A stretch of 64,000 bases of DNA from Amniculibacterium aquaticum (GCF_003852705.1 NZ_REFA01000009.1:37909-101908), one strand, 5' to 3'; shown: positions 8,800 through 17,689, numbered from the stretch's first letter. The notes: generated by a model from the sequence alone, not told the origin. Numbers and translations: made by a program.

Positions 8800-8824
8800 T
8801 TGCACAGTTTTAGTTTTAGTTTTA
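8800..8824 (+). promoter_or_regulatory. Leader with three GTTTTA repeats
   Basis: TTG at 8800-8802, then three GTTTTA units at 8807-8824. Only two TAGTTTTA boxes result, with spacers of 8 and 14 bases; the 20-base spacing possible at the other two leaders is missing. If the tract is the promoter, this cassette should be weaker or off. Confidence 0.45.
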
Positions 8825-8852
8825 CCTCATTAACAAATAAAAACAAAAAGTT

Positions 8853-9161
8853 ATGAGGAAATTATTTTTAGTTGCAGCCCTAGGAGTTGCTGGATTGATG
8901 AGTGCAAAAGAGAAAAGTACTTTATTGTTACCCAAAAACTTTTCGGTATCAAACACTCAATTAAAATTAAATAAATTAGCACCACCATTAGAAGGTAGAT
9001 ATATTCGGGTTACCATAAAAACAACATGTGGTAAAGAGTTTTCACAGATAATGTGGTTCGATACCGATCCGGATCAAGCGTATTATGAGTATTTAGGAAA
9101 TATGATAAATTTTTCTCTTTGTGGTCCCGTAGATGAAGATATAGTATGGGATATCAATTAA
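8853..9161 (+). CDS. Small secreted protein, variable-cassette member B
   Basis: 102 residues. Signal peptide residues 1-20 equal those of the gene at 7493, and the DNA of both genes differs by one base from the end of the hexamer tract to about codon 20. Beyond that the proteins diverge. The mature part keeps TCGKEF and, 30 residues after its Cys, a second Cys (FSLCGP), the same spacing class as member A. No known family. It is followed 7 bases later by another GLPGLI gene, so the cassette order is repeated. Secretion is seen; function is not. Confidence 0.7.
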   Translation: MRKLFLVAALGVAGLMSAKEKSTLLLPKNFSVSNTQLKLNKLAPPLEGRYIRVTIKTTCGKEFSQIMWFDTDPDQAYYEYLGNMINFSLCGPVDEDIVWDIN

Positions 9162-9168
9162 AATATAT

Positions 9169-9963
9169 ATGTACAAAATTGTTTTATTATTTCTTTTTTT
9201 TAGTTTAAACTTTGTAGTTGGGCAGGGTTTTCAATCAGAATTTAGGGCGAATTACAGAATGACCTACATCTTAGACTCCTTAACTAGAAAGGCTAAAGTT
9301 GAAGATTTTAAACTGTTTTTTAATAGAAATCAGTCGTATTTTTTGTCCGATAAAAGTATTCTTTCAGACTTTTATGAAGTTAAAGGTGAAGTGTTAGACA
9401 TGAAGCAGTTGCAAAGTAAAAGAACACTGTTTTTAGATCGGATTAGCTATGATGCTACCAAAAAAGATTTTTCAGTTTATTTGAACGAAGGTAAAACATA
9501 CTATAAATATAAACAAAATGCTGAGCTGATTTGGAATATTACAAACGAAACCAAAACCATTAATAATATCGTGTGTAAAAAAGCAACCACTGCAGCTTTT
9601 GGGAGAAAATGGATTGCTTATTTTTCTACCGATTATACTTTTCCATTTGGCCCTTTCAAAATAAATGGACTTCCTGGACTTATAGTTTCTGTCGAAGACG
9701 ATAGAAAAACCATTCGTTTTGTGTTGGATGAAATTGAAAAGCATCATAAGTTTATCCAAATTCCATCAAATGTCAAAGCGGTTTCCAAAGAGCAGTATTT
9801 TAAGTTGTATGATAATTTGGTATTCAATCTTAGCATTCTTAACCATGTTACTTTTGTTGAAGATCCGAGTTTTAAACAAAAATTAATCAATTCTGTCATG
9901 GAGAGAAAACGGATGATGAACAATTTCCCAATGGATCTGGATATGAAATCCATTATGAAATAA
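9169..9963 (+). CDS. GLPGLI family secreted protein
   Basis: 264 residues with a signal peptide (about 1-18, cut after VVG) and the family motif at about 167-172 (INGLPGLIVSVED), preceded by VCKKATTAAFGRKWIAYFSTD. It is a distant paralogue of the protein encoded at 7851 and closes the third cassette. The start lies 7 bases after the stop of the small secreted protein, so the two are translationally close. The C-terminus is rich in Met and Lys. Function of the family is unknown; membership is clear from the motif and layout. Confidence 0.88.
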   Translation: MYKIVLLFLFFSLNFVVGQGFQSEFRANYRMTYILDSLTRKAKVEDFKLFFNRNQSYFLSDKSILSDFYEVKGEVLDMKQLQSKRTLFLDRISYDATKKDFSVYLNEGKTYYKYKQNAELIWNITNETKTINNIVCKKATTAAFGRKWIAYFSTDYTFPFGPFKINGLPGLIVSVEDDRKTIRFVLDEIEKHHKFIQIPSNVKAVSKEQYFKLYDNLVFNLSILNHVTFVEDPSFKQKLINSVMERKRMMNNFPMDLDMKSIMK

Positions 9964-9993
9964 TCCCCCAATCAATATTCAATATCGAGTTAT

Positions 9994-10022
9994 GGCCATT
10001 TGTAATGAATGGTCTTTTTTTT
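9994..10022 (+). terminator. Terminator closing the island
   Basis: A stem GGCCATT (9994-10000) with AATGGTC (10008-10014), loop of 7, followed by eight T. It separates the island from the promoter of the rplC operon. Confidence 0.75.
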
Positions 10023-10060
10023 CTTTAAACCCCTCATTTTCAAATTATTTTTCAAGAAAA

Positions 10061-10091
10061 TTTGCAGTTTACAAAAATCTTCATATATTTG
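10061..10091 (+). promoter_or_regulatory. Promoter of the rplC-rplQ operon
   Basis: TTTG at 10061-10064, 19-base spacer and a perfect TATATTTG at 10084-10091. The S10 operon remainder therefore has its own start. About 100 bases of leader lie between the predicted start (about 10096) and the rplC ATG. That is long enough for an autoregulatory structure, although I do not recognise one. Confidence 0.8.
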
Positions 10092-10198
10092 CACACTCAT
10101 TTTAGGGGTATGGTGTGCCTAATTCAACCTTAGAAATCACGAATGACTTCAGAGAAATGAGCATTAAAAAGATAAATTTTATATATATTTTATAAACA

Positions 10199-10822
10199 AT
10201 GTCAGGTATTATTGGAAAAAAAATCGGTATGACATCTTTGTTTGACGAAAACGGGAAGAATATTCCTTGTACCGTTATTCAAGCTGGTCCATGCTCGGTT
10301 TTACAGGTCAGAACCGAAGAGGTTGACGGATATGTTGCCGTACAACTAGGTTTCGATGACAAGAGTGAGAAGAATGTCGGTAAGGCATTAGCCGGTCATT
10401 TCAAAAAGGCTGGTTCAACTCCTAAAGCGAAATTGGTAGAATTCCACCACGGATTCGAAGATTTGAAATTAGGTGATGAAGTAACTGTTAATTTATTCAC
10501 AGAAGGTGAGTATATTGATGTAACTGGAACTTCAAAAGGTAAAGGTTTCCAAGGGGTTGTGAAAAGACATAACTTCGGTGGGGTAATGCAAGCTACACAC
10601 GGTCAGCACAACAGACTTAGAGCTCCAGGTTCTATCGGTGCAGGATCCGATCCTTCTAGAGTATTCAAAGGAATGAGAATGGCAGGAAGAATGGGTGGTA
10701 AGCAAGTTACCGTACAAAACCTTCAAGTGTTGAAAGTAGATGAGGAACAAAATCTTTTAGTAGTAAAAGGGGCTATTCCTGGGGCTAAAAATTCATATGT
10801 AATTGTAAGAAGATGGAACTAG
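10199..10822 (+). CDS. rplC: 50S ribosomal protein L3
   Basis: 207 residues, full length. L3 is one of the first proteins to bind 23S rRNA and has a long loop reaching the peptidyl-transferase centre. The loop motif is present ([27 protein letters not shown] region, about residues 117-145). Its last 10 bases overlap the start of rplD, a sign of coupled translation. It is the first gene of the downstream part of the split S10 operon and depends on the promoter at 10061. Confidence 0.98.
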   Translation: MSGIIGKKIGMTSLFDENGKNIPCTVIQAGPCSVLQVRTEEVDGYVAVQLGFDDKSEKNVGKALAGHFKKAGSTPKAKLVEFHHGFEDLKLGDEVTVNLFTEGEYIDVTGTSKGKGFQGVVKRHNFGGVMQATHGQHNRLRAPGSIGAGSDPSRVFKGMRMAGRMGGKQVTVQNLQVLKVDEEQNLLVVKGAIPGAKNSYVIVRRWN

Positions 10823-11442
10823 TAGTATTAAATACCTTAGGAAAAGAAACCGGAAGAAAAGTTTCGTTAGATGCATCTGTATTCGGAATTGAGCCTAACC
10901 AACACGCGGTTTATTTAGAAGTAAAACAATTCCTTGCTGCACAAAGACAAGGGACGCATAAGTCAAAAGAAAGAAGCGAAATTACCGCTTCTACTAAAAA
11001 ACTTAAGAAGCAAAAAGGATCTGGATCTGCAAGATACGGGGATATCAAATCTCCAACTTTCAGAGGTGGAGGTAGAGTTTTCGGTCCAAAGCCAAGAGAC
11101 TACAGATTCAAATTGAACAAAGCGCTTAAGAGATTGGCTAAAAAATCTGTTCTTTCTCAAAAAATGAGAGACAACAGCATCAAAGTGATGGAAGATATGA
11201 GCATGAACGCTCCAAAAACCAAAGAATTCATCAGCGTATTGAACGCATTGGAACTAAACGGTAAAAAAGCGTTGTTCATCTTAGCTGAAGCCAATCAGAA
11301 TGTATATCTTTCTTCAAGAAACTTGCCTAAGACAAGAGTATTGAATTATAACGAAATTTCTTCTTATGATTTGGTAAACGCAGGTGAGATCGTATTCTTC
11401 GAAGGAGCAGTAGATAAATTCACAGAAATCTTAAAAAAATAA
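10813..11442 (+). CDS. rplD: 50S ribosomal protein L4
   Basis: 209 residues. L4 lines the exit tunnel with an extended loop (residues about 45-100, including [25 protein letters not shown]) and in gammaproteobacteria represses its own S10 operon. Whether it does so here is unknown, but the long leader before rplC leaves room. It overlaps rplC by 10 bases and ends 3 bases before rplW. No resistance-type loop insertion is evident. Confidence 0.98.
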   Translation: MELVVLNTLGKETGRKVSLDASVFGIEPNQHAVYLEVKQFLAAQRQGTHKSKERSEITASTKKLKKQKGSGSARYGDIKSPTFRGGGRVFGPKPRDYRFKLNKALKRLAKKSVLSQKMRDNSIKVMEDMSMNAPKTKEFISVLNALELNGKKALFILAEANQNVYLSSRNLPKTRVLNYNEISSYDLVNAGEIVFFEGAVDKFTEILKK

Positions 11443-11445
11443 ATC

Positions 11446-11733
11446 ATGTCAGTAATCATCAAACCGGTAATTTCAGAAAAAGCAAACTACCTTACAGATT
11501 TGAGAGGGACTTATAGCTTCTTGGTAAACACGAAAGCCAATAAAATCCAAATCAAAAATGCGGTAGAAGCAGCTTATGGTGTTAAGGTAGCGGATGTAAA
11601 CACTATGGTTTATGCACCAAAGGTTTCTTCGAAATACACCAAAAAAGGACTTCAAGTTGGTAAAACAAACAAATTGAAAAAAGCAGTCGTAAAACTTAAC
11701 GAAGGAGAAGTTATCGACATCTTTGCAGTATAA
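11446..11733 (+). CDS. rplW: 50S ribosomal protein L23
   Basis: 95 residues, standard length. L23 sits at the tunnel exit and is the docking site for trigger factor and the signal recognition particle. The family start (IIKPVISEKA) and the loop-strand motif VNTKANKIQIKNAVEAAYGVKV are clear. It follows rplD after 3 bases. An 78-base gap with a hairpin separates it from rplB, wider than the other gaps in this part of the operon. Confidence 0.97.
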   Translation: MSVIIKPVISEKANYLTDLRGTYSFLVNTKANKIQIKNAVEAAYGVKVADVNTMVYAPKVSSKYTKKGLQVGKTNKLKKAVVKLNEGEVIDIFAV

Positions 11734-11741
11734 AAGTGCTT

Positions 11742-11766
11742 GGCTTTTAGTTTTTTGCTAAAAGCC
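11742..11766. repeat. Hairpin in the rplW-rplB gap
   Basis: GGCTTTTAG at 11742-11750 pairs with CTAAAAGCC at 11758-11766 around a T-rich loop, and a short GCCATTA/CCATTA repeat follows. It lies between co-directional ribosomal genes and has no long T-tract, so it looks more like an inserted small repeat or an RNA-processing site than an operon terminator. Confidence 0.5.
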
Positions 11767-11811
11767 ATTAGCCATTATCCATTAATAACAAGTATAATAT
11801 AAACAATAGTA

Positions 11812-12633
11812 ATGTCTGTTAGAAAATTAAAACCTATCACCCCGGGACAGAGATTCAGAGTTGTAAATAACTTTGAAGAAATTACTACCAACAAACCAGA
11901 GAAATCTCTAACCGTTGGTATTAGTAAGTCAGGTGGGCGTAACCAAACTGGTAAAATGACCATGCGTTACACCGGAGGTGGACACAAAAAGAAATACAGA
12001 ATCATCGACTTCAAAAGAAACAAAGCAAATGTTGAAGCGACTGTAAAAACTGTAGAGTACGATCCAAACAGAACTGCATTCATCGCATTAGTAGAGTATG
12101 CAGACGGAGAGAAGAGATACATCATCGCTCCAAACGGAATTAAAGTAGATCAGAAAATCGTTTCCGGCGATAGCGTAGAGCCGAATGTAGGAAACGCAAT
12201 GAAATTGAAAAACATTCCTTTGGGTACCGTAATTTCTTGTATCGAACTAAAGCCTGGTCAAGGTGCTATCCTAGCTAGAAGTGCAGGATCTTCTGCTCAA
12301 TTAACTTCTAGAGATGGTAAGTATGCGATCATTAAATTGCCTTCTGGAGAATCTAGAATGATCCTTACAGAATGTATGGCAATGATCGGATCTGTATCTA
12401 ACTCTGATCACCAACTTACCGTATCCGGTAAAGCAGGTAGAAGCAGATGGTTAGGTAGAAGACCAAGAACCAGAGCCGTAGTAATGAACCCAGTAGATCA
12501 CCCAATGGGTGGTGGTGAAGGTAGATCTTCAGGAGGTCACCCAAGATCCAGAAATGGTAAACCAGCAAAAGGTTACAAAACAAGAAAGAAAAACAAAGCG
12601 TCTAACCGTTATATCGTATCTAAAAGAAAATAA
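11812..12633 (+). CDS. rplB: 50S ribosomal protein L2
   Basis: 273 residues, full length. L2 is needed for subunit joining and peptidyl-transferase activity. The conserved C-terminal loop that carries the critical histidine is present ([20 protein letters not shown], with His at about residue 228). RNA-binding OB-like and SH3-like domains precede it. It is followed by rpsS after 2 bases. The hairpin-containing gap lies upstream of its start. Confidence 0.98.
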   Translation: MSVRKLKPITPGQRFRVVNNFEEITTNKPEKSLTVGISKSGGRNQTGKMTMRYTGGGHKKKYRIIDFKRNKANVEATVKTVEYDPNRTAFIALVEYADGEKRYIIAPNGIKVDQKIVSGDSVEPNVGNAMKLKNIPLGTVISCIELKPGQGAILARSAGSSAQLTSRDGKYAIIKLPSGESRMILTECMAMIGSVSNSDHQLTVSGKAGRSRWLGRRPRTRAVVMNPVDHPMGGGEGRSSGGHPRSRNGKPAKGYKTRKKNKASNRYIVSKRK

Positions 12634-12635
12634 TT

Positions 12636-12914
12636 ATGGCAAGATCACTTAAGAAAGGACCTTTCATTCATCATTCTTTAGATAAGAAGGTTCAGGCAAA
12701 TATTGCATCAGACAAAAAGACTGTTATCAAAACTTGGTCCAGAGCATCAATGATTTCTCCGGACTTCGTAGGACAAACCATCGCAGTACACAACGGGAAA
12801 TCTTTTATCCCAGTTTATGTAACAGAAAACATGGTAGGTCACAAGTTAGGCGAATTTTCTCCGACAAGATCTTTCAGAGGTCACGGTGGTAACAAAAATA
12901 AAGGAAGTAGATAA
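12636..12914 (+). CDS. rpsS: 30S ribosomal protein S19
   Basis: 92 residues, typical length. S19 is in the 30S head and forms bridge contacts with the 50S subunit. Family features [14 protein letters not shown] at the start and [20 protein letters not shown] near the end are clear. Tightly packed: 2 bases after rplB and 2 bases before rplV, so translation is probably coupled. Confidence 0.98.
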   Translation: MARSLKKGPFIHHSLDKKVQANIASDKKTVIKTWSRASMISPDFVGQTIAVHNGKSFIPVYVTENMVGHKLGEFSPTRSFRGHGGNKNKGSR

Positions 12915-12916
12915 TT

Positions 12917-13318
12917 ATGGGAACAAGAAAACAAGATAGCGCACTCGCTAGAAAGGAAGCAAACAGAGATGTTGTAAAAGCTAAACTTAACGATTGTCCT
13001 TCTTCTCCTAGAAAAATGAGATTGGTTGCCGATATCATCCGTGGAGAAGGTGTAGCAAAAGCTCTTTATATCCTTAAGTACTCTAAAAAAGATGCTTCTA
13101 ACAAGTTAGAAAAACTTCTTCTTTCTGCTATGGCGAACTGGCAAACAAAGAACGAAGGAAAGGATATCGAAGAAGCTAACCTAATCGTTAAAGAAATTTT
13201 CGTGGATAGCGCAAGACAATTGAAGAGACTAAGACCAGCACCACAAGGTAGAGGGTACAGAATCAGAAAAAGATCTAACCACGTTACAATCATTTTAGAC
13301 TCTAAAGATAACAAATAA
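12917..13318 (+). CDS. rplV: 50S ribosomal protein L22
   Basis: 133 residues, somewhat longer than the E. coli protein because of an N-terminal extension of about 20 residues. L22 lines the exit tunnel through a long beta-hairpin whose tip is seen here as [22 protein letters not shown] (about residues 96-117). No loop deletion or duplication of the macrolide-resistance type is visible. It lies 2 bases after rpsS and 8 before rpsC. Confidence 0.97.
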   Translation: MGTRKQDSALARKEANRDVVKAKLNDCPSSPRKMRLVADIIRGEGVAKALYILKYSKKDASNKLEKLLLSAMANWQTKNEGKDIEEANLIVKEIFVDSARQLKRLRPAPQGRGYRIRKRSNHVTIILDSKDNK

Positions 13319-13326
13319 TTCAAGGT

Positions 13327-14058
13327 ATGGGACAGAAGACAAATCCAATTGGAAACAGATTAGGAATCATCAGAGGTTGGGATTCTAACTGGTTTGGTGG
13401 AAACGATTACGGTGACCGTATCGCTGAAGACTACAAAATCAGAAGATATCTTGAAGCTAGATTATCTAAAGGAGGTATCTCAAGAATCTACATCGAGAGA
13501 ACACTAAAATTAGTAACAGTAACCATCACAACTGCAAGACCTGGTTTGATCATCGGGAAAGGCGGTCAAGAGGTTGATAAATTAAAAGAAGAGTTGAAAA
13601 AACTTACTGGTAAAGAAGTTCAAATCAACATCTTCGAAATCAAAAGACCAGAACTAGACGCTATCTTAGTAGCTCAAAGTATTGCAAAGCAAATTGAAAA
13701 CAGAATTTCTTACAGAAGAGCTGTTAAAATGGCAATCGCATCTACAATGAGAATGGGAGCTGAAGGGATCAAAGTAATGATCTCAGGTCGTTTGAACGGT
13801 GCTGAAATGGCAAGAAGCGAGTCTTTCAAAGAAGGAAGAATCCCATTGTCAACTTTCAGAGCTGATATCGATTACCACTGGGCAGAAGCTCATACTGCTT
13901 ACGGAAGATTAGGTGTAAAAGTTTGGATTATGAAAGGAGAAGTGTACGGTAAAAGAGACCTTACTCCACTAGTAGGACAACAACAAAAAAAATCACCAGC
14001 CGGAGGTAGAAACGAAAGAAGTGGTGACAGAAAACCAAGAAGAAATAACAATAATTAA
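13327..14058 (+). CDS. rpsC: 30S ribosomal protein S3
   Basis: 243 residues. S3 surrounds the mRNA entry channel and contributes to helicase activity. The KH domain motif [18 protein letters not shown] (about residues 74-91) and the C-terminal domain with [28 protein letters not shown] are intact. The tail is basic and Asn-rich (RRNNNN). A 103-base gap with paired heptamer tracts separates it from rplP. Confidence 0.98.
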   Translation: MGQKTNPIGNRLGIIRGWDSNWFGGNDYGDRIAEDYKIRRYLEARLSKGGISRIYIERTLKLVTVTITTARPGLIIGKGGQEVDKLKEELKKLTGKEVQINIFEIKRPELDAILVAQSIAKQIENRISYRRAVKMAIASTMRMGAEGIKVMISGRLNGAEMARSESFKEGRIPLSTFRADIDYHWAEAHTAYGRLGVKVWIMKGEVYGKRDLTPLVGQQQKKSPAGGRNERSGDRKPRRNNNN

Positions 14059-14061
14059 TCA

Positions 14062-14160
14062 GAAGTTAGAAACGAGAAATTAGAAATTAGAACTTCCGTT
14101 ACAAGAACTGATTTAAAATTTATCTAAACATCTAACATCTAACATCTAACATCTAAAAAT
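14062..14160. repeat. Paired heptamer repeats between rpsC and rplP
   Basis: A left tract of degenerate TTAGAAA-type heptamers (about 14062-14094) faces a right tract of four exact ACATCTA/TCTAACA units (about 14128-14157). The two are roughly complementary, so the RNA could fold into an imperfect hairpin. Related heptamer tracts occur at 18775, 21881, 46090 and 51910. There is no T-tract to end transcription. Confidence 0.65.
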
Positions 14161-14161
14161 T

Positions 14162-14587
14162 ATGTTACAACCAAAAAGAGTAAAGTTTCGTCGTGTTCAT
14201 AAAATGAAGATGAAAGGAAATGCGCAAAGAGGATCTCAACTTGCGTACGGTACTTTCGGAATCAAAGCGATTGACGGAGCTTGGATTACAGCAAGACAAA
14301 TCGAGGCGGCTCGTATTGCTGCAACCAGATATATGAAAAGAGAAGGTCAACTATGGATCAAAATATTCCCAGATAAACCAATCACCAAAAAACCAGCCGA
14401 AGTAAGGATGGGTAAAGGTAAAGGTGCTGTAGAATATTGGGTAGCTGTAGTAAAACCTGGAAAAGTAATGTTCGAAGTAGGTGGAGTACCTTACGAAGTA
14501 GCTAAAGAAGCTCTTCGTCTTGCCGCTCAAAAACTACCAATCGTAACGAAATTTGTAGTAGCTAACGATTTTGTTAAACCTCTTTAA
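14162..14587 (+). CDS. rplP: 50S ribosomal protein L16
   Basis: 141 residues. L16 binds near the A site and helps to place aminoacyl-tRNA. Typical motifs: [14 protein letters not shown] at the start, [17 protein letters not shown] in the middle (the loop with the conserved arginine-equivalent region), and a C-terminal helix ending VKPL. The start codon lies directly after a heptamer repeat tract, so the Shine-Dalgarno region is replaced by AT-rich repeat sequence, which is tolerated in this phylum. Confidence 0.97.
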   Translation: MLQPKRVKFRRVHKMKMKGNAQRGSQLAYGTFGIKAIDGAWITARQIEAARIAATRYMKREGQLWIKIFPDKPITKKPAEVRMGKGKGAVEYWVAVVKPGKVMFEVGGVPYEVAKEALRLAAQKLPIVTKFVVANDFVKPL

Positions 14588-14598
14588 TCTTTTATAAA

Positions 14599-14787
14599 AT
14601 GAAACAAGCTGATATCAAAAATTTAAGCGTTGAGGATTTAAAAGTACAATTAGCTGAAGCTAAAGTAAACTATAACAAGTTGAAATTGGCTCACAAAATC
14701 AGCCCAATTGAAAATCCTATCCAAGTTAGAGATTTAAGAAGAGCAATCGCTAGACTTAATACAGAATTAACCGCAAAACAACAATAA
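14599..14787 (+). CDS. rpmC: 50S ribosomal protein L29
   Basis: 62 residues, all helical, as expected. L29 lies beside L23 at the tunnel exit. The pattern IKNLSVEDLKVQLAEAKVNYNKLKLAHKISPIENPIQVRDLRRAIARLNTEL fits the family throughout. It begins 11 bases after rplP and ends 12 before rpsQ. Confidence 0.95.
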   Translation: MKQADIKNLSVEDLKVQLAEAKVNYNKLKLAHKISPIENPIQVRDLRRAIARLNTELTAKQQ

Positions 14788-14799
14788 TTTCGTTTTATT

Positions 14800-15054
14800 A
14801 TGGAAAGAAATTTAAGAAAAGAAAGAATCGGAATCGTTTCCAGCAATAAAATGGAAAAGACCATTGTTGTAAGCGAAACTACAAGAATCAAGCACCCAAT
14901 GTACGGTAAGTTCGTTTTGAAAACGAAAAAATATACCGCTCACGACGAGAAAAATGAGTGCCAAGAAGGGGATAGAGTTCTTATCCAAGAAACTAGACCA
15001 ATGAGTAAGAGTAAGAGATGGAGATTAGTAAGAATCATTGAAAAAGCTAAATAA
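14800..15054 (+). CDS. rpsQ: 30S ribosomal protein S17
   Basis: 84 residues, an OB-fold protein that binds 16S rRNA helix 11 early in assembly. Family motifs [18 protein letters not shown] and [19 protein letters not shown] followed by [21 protein letters not shown] are present. The stop at 15054 lies two bases before the rplN ATG. Confidence 0.97.
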   Translation: MERNLRKERIGIVSSNKMEKTIVVSETTRIKHPMYGKFVLKTKKYTAHDEKNECQEGDRVLIQETRPMSKSKRWRLVRIIEKAK

Positions 15055-15056
15055 TA

Positions 15057-15425
15057 ATGTTACAAACAGAATCAAGACTAAAAGTAGCTGATAACACTGG
15101 TGCTAAAGAAGTATTGGTAATCAGAGTTCTAGGAGGAACAAGAAGAAGATATGCTTCAGTAGGTGATAAAATCGTTGTAACCATCAAAGAATCATCACCA
15201 TCTGGTAATGCAAAAAAAGGACAAGTTTCTAAAGCAGTAGTGGTAAGAACTAAAAAAGCAGTTAGAAGAAAAGACGGTTCTTATATCAAGTTTGATGACA
15301 ATGCATGTGTATTGCTTAACGCAAACGGTGATATGAGAGGTACTCGTGTTTTCGGACCAGTTGCTCGTGAGCTTAGAGACAAAGAATACATGAAAGTCAT
15401 TTCATTAGCTCCAGAAGTACTTTAA
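15057..15425 (+). CDS. rplN: 50S ribosomal protein L14
   Basis: 122 residues, standard. L14 forms intersubunit bridges with 16S rRNA and is the target of the silencing factor RsfS. Typical segments: [38 protein letters not shown] and [24 protein letters not shown]. It follows rpsQ after 2 bases. Confidence 0.98.
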   Translation: MLQTESRLKVADNTGAKEVLVIRVLGGTRRRYASVGDKIVVTIKESSPSGNAKKGQVSKAVVVRTKKAVRRKDGSYIKFDDNACVLLNANGDMRGTRVFGPVARELRDKEYMKVISLAPEVL

Positions 15426-15444
15426 TTTTTAAAATTTAGAAAAG

Positions 15445-15765
15445 ATGACAAAAGTTAAAATAAAAAGAGGAGATAGCGTAATCGTTACTACCGGTAAAAA
15501 CAAAGGAAGTAAAGGTGAAGTACTAGAAGTGATTAAAAAAGAAGGTAAAGATCCAAGAGTGATCGTAGCTGGTGTTAATGTTGTGAAAAAACACACAAAA
15601 CCATCTGCTTCTAATCCTCAAGGTGGTATTGTAGAGAAAGAAGCTTCTATCCATATTTCCAATGTATCTCTTATGGATGCAAACGGAAAAGCTACTAAAG
15701 TAGGTTACCAAATGGAAGGAGACAAGAAAGTAAGAGTTGCTAAAACCACCGGAAAAACTTTATAA
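15445..15765 (+). CDS. rplX: 50S ribosomal protein L24
   Basis: 106 residues, with a KOW motif at the start (IKRGDSVIVTTGKNKGSKGEVLEV). L24 is an assembly initiator binding the 5' end of 23S rRNA. The central KKHTKPSASNPQGGIVEKEASIHISNV is typical. It starts 19 bases after rplN and ends 12 before rplE. Confidence 0.97.
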   Translation: MTKVKIKRGDSVIVTTGKNKGSKGEVLEVIKKEGKDPRVIVAGVNVVKKHTKPSASNPQGGIVEKEASIHISNVSLMDANGKATKVGYQMEGDKKVRVAKTTGKTL

Positions 15766-15777
15766 TTTAAAAAGAAC

Positions 15778-16329
15778 ATGGAATATATAGCAAGACCCAA
15801 GAAAGACTATAAAGAAAAAGTTGTTCCTGCAATGATGGAAGAATTTGGGTACAAGTCAGTAATGCAAGTACCTAAATTGTTGAAAATCGTTATTTCCCAA
15901 GGTTTAGGAGCTGCAACTGCCGACAAAAAAATCGTTGATTACGCTGTTGAAGAATTAACAGCAATTACCGGTCAAAAAGCAGTTGGTACAATTTCTAAGA
16001 AAGACGAAGCAGCTTTCAAACTAAGAAAAGGAATGCCAGTAGGAGCAAGAGTTACTCTAAGAGACAACAAAATGTATGAATTCTTAGATCGTTTAACTTC
16101 TTCAGCTTTGCCAAGAATCAGAGATTTCTCTGGTATCAAAGCTGACGGTTTCGACGGTAGAGGTAACTATAACTTAGGTATTACAGAACAGATCATTTTC
16201 CCAGAAATCGTTATCGACAAAGTGAAAAAAATCCAAGGGATGGACATTACCTTCGTAACTTCTGCTAACACAGACAAAGAAGCTAAAGCATTATTAACTC
16301 ACTTCGGTTTACCGTTCAAAAAGAACTAA
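15778..16329 (+). CDS. rplE: 50S ribosomal protein L5
   Basis: 183 residues. L5 binds 5S rRNA and contacts the P-site tRNA. Family motifs are clear: [28 protein letters not shown], then [33 protein letters not shown], and a C-terminal FGLPFKKN. Only 3 bases separate it from rpsN. Confidence 0.98.
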   Translation: MEYIARPKKDYKEKVVPAMMEEFGYKSVMQVPKLLKIVISQGLGAATADKKIVDYAVEELTAITGQKAVGTISKKDEAAFKLRKGMPVGARVTLRDNKMYEFLDRLTSSALPRIRDFSGIKADGFDGRGNYNLGITEQIIFPEIVIDKVKKIQGMDITFVTSANTDKEAKALLTHFGLPFKKN

Positions 16330-16332
16330 GAC

Positions 16333-16602
16333 ATGGCTAAAGAATCAATGAAAGCGCGTGAGCGCAAAAGAGAAGCACTAGTTGCTAAATATGCTGCTAA
16401 AAGACAAGCTCTAAAAGAAGCTGGTGATTACGAAGCATTGCAACATTTGCCAAAAAATGCTTCTCCTGTAAGATTGCATAACAGATGCAAACTAACAGGA
16501 AGACCAAGAGGATACATGAGAACTTTCGGTATCTCCAGAGTAACTTTCCGTGAAATGGCTAACAACGGTCTTATCCCAGGAGTTAAAAAAGCAAGTTGGT
16601 AA
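16333..16602 (+). CDS. rpsN: 30S ribosomal protein S14 (long, zinc-free type)
   Basis: 89 residues. This is the long form of S14 without the four-cysteine zinc motif; only one Cys remains ([13 protein letters not shown]). S14 is in the 30S head and joins late. The C-terminal motif [24 protein letters not shown] is exact for the family. A 111-base gap with a perfect hairpin follows before rpsH. Confidence 0.97.
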   Translation: MAKESMKARERKREALVAKYAAKRQALKEAGDYEALQHLPKNASPVRLHNRCKLTGRPRGYMRTFGISRVTFREMANNGLIPGVKKASW

Positions 16603-16637
16603 CAATTTGAATAATCGAGACAACACAGTTGCTTATA

Positions 16638-16666
16638 GCAGTTAGCTATACCCTATAGCTAACTGC
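16638..16666. repeat. Perfect hairpin in the rpsN-rpsH gap
   Basis: GCAGTTAGCTATA (16638-16650) and TATAGCTAACTGC (16654-16666) form a 13-bp stem with a 3-base loop. The flanks contain related short pieces (TTGC, AGTTGTC). No T-tract follows, so read-through is expected. Confidence 0.6.
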
Positions 16667-16713
16667 CATTTGCAATACTAGTTGTCATTAACCAATAATA
16701 ACAAAAAAGAAAA

Positions 16714-17112
16714 ATGGTAACAGATCCAATTTCAGATTTCCTAACTAGAGTAAGGAACGCACAAAGCGCAGGCCACAAAGTGGTGGAAATTCCTGCATCG
16801 AAAATCAAAAAAGAGATTACTAAAATCCTTTTCGACCAAGGGTTTATCTTGAACTACAAGTTCGAAGATAACTCCGTACAAGGTTCAATCAAAATCGCTT
16901 TGAAATACGATAAGCAAACCAACAAACCAGCGATCAAATTGATCCAAAGAGCTTCTAAGCCAGGTTTGAGATATTATGCAGGATCAGCAGATCTTCCAAG
17001 AGTATTGAACGGTTTGGGTATCGCAATCATCTCTACATCTAAAGGTGTAATGACGGATAAGAAAGCTAGAGAAGAGAAAGTAGGTGGAGAAGTAATCTGC
17101 TATATTTATTAA
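16714..17112 (+). CDS. rpsH: 30S ribosomal protein S8
   Basis: 132 residues. S8 binds the central domain of 16S rRNA and, in E. coli, represses the spc operon. Family motifs: [18 protein letters not shown] at the start and [36 protein letters not shown] at the end. The gap upstream carries a strong hairpin, but I see no obvious mimic of the S8 binding site. Confidence 0.97.
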   Translation: MVTDPISDFLTRVRNAQSAGHKVVEIPASKIKKEITKILFDQGFILNYKFEDNSVQGSIKIALKYDKQTNKPAIKLIQRASKPGLRYYAGSADLPRVLNGLGIAIISTSKGVMTDKKAREEKVGGEVICYIY

Positions 17113-17129
17113 TTTTTAATCAAAGGAAA

Positions 17130-17675
17130 ATGTCAAGAATTGGTAAAGCAATTATAAACATTCCTGCGGGAGTTACCATTACTGAAAAGGATGGTTTAGT
17201 TACAGTGAAAGGAGCTAAAGGCGAGCTTTCTCAACAACTAACCGAAGGAATCACTATGAATATTGAAGACAATGTACTAACCGTATCTCGTCCTTCAGAT
17301 TCTAAAACACATAGAGCGTTACACGGTCTATACAGAGCTCTTATCAACAACATGATTGTTGGGACTACACAAGGTTTCGAAAAGAAACTAGAATTGGTAG
17401 GGGTAGGATACAGAGCTTCTCACGCTGGTCAGAAACTAGAATTATCTCTTGGTTTCTCTCACGGTATCGTTGTTGATCTTCCAAAAGAAATCACACTAGA
17501 TACATTGACTGAAAAAGGTAAAAACCCAATTATTACTTTGTCATCTCACGACAAACAACTTCTAGGAATGGTGGTAGCAAAAATCCGTTCATTCAGAAAA
17601 CCAGAGCCGTATAAAGGTAAAGGTATCAAGTTCGTAGGTGAAATATTAAGACGTAAAGCTGGTAAATCTGCTTAA
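17130..17675 (+). CDS. rplF: 50S ribosomal protein L6
   Basis: 181 residues, with two similar alpha/beta domains. L6 lies near the factor-binding site. Typical segments: [17 protein letters not shown] and, near the end, [26 protein letters not shown]. It starts 17 bases after rpsH and ends 14 before rplR. Confidence 0.98.
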   Translation: MSRIGKAIINIPAGVTITEKDGLVTVKGAKGELSQQLTEGITMNIEDNVLTVSRPSDSKTHRALHGLYRALINNMIVGTTQGFEKKLELVGVGYRASHAGQKLELSLGFSHGIVVDLPKEITLDTLTEKGKNPIITLSSHDKQLLGMVVAKIRSFRKPEPYKGKGIKFVGEILRRKAGKSA

Positions 17676-17689
17676 TAAAATTTAAGAAA

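Noticed and set aside
5803..8824. The three GTTTTA tracts as a CRISPR array
   Set aside because: Unit of 6 bases without spacers, and no cas genes.
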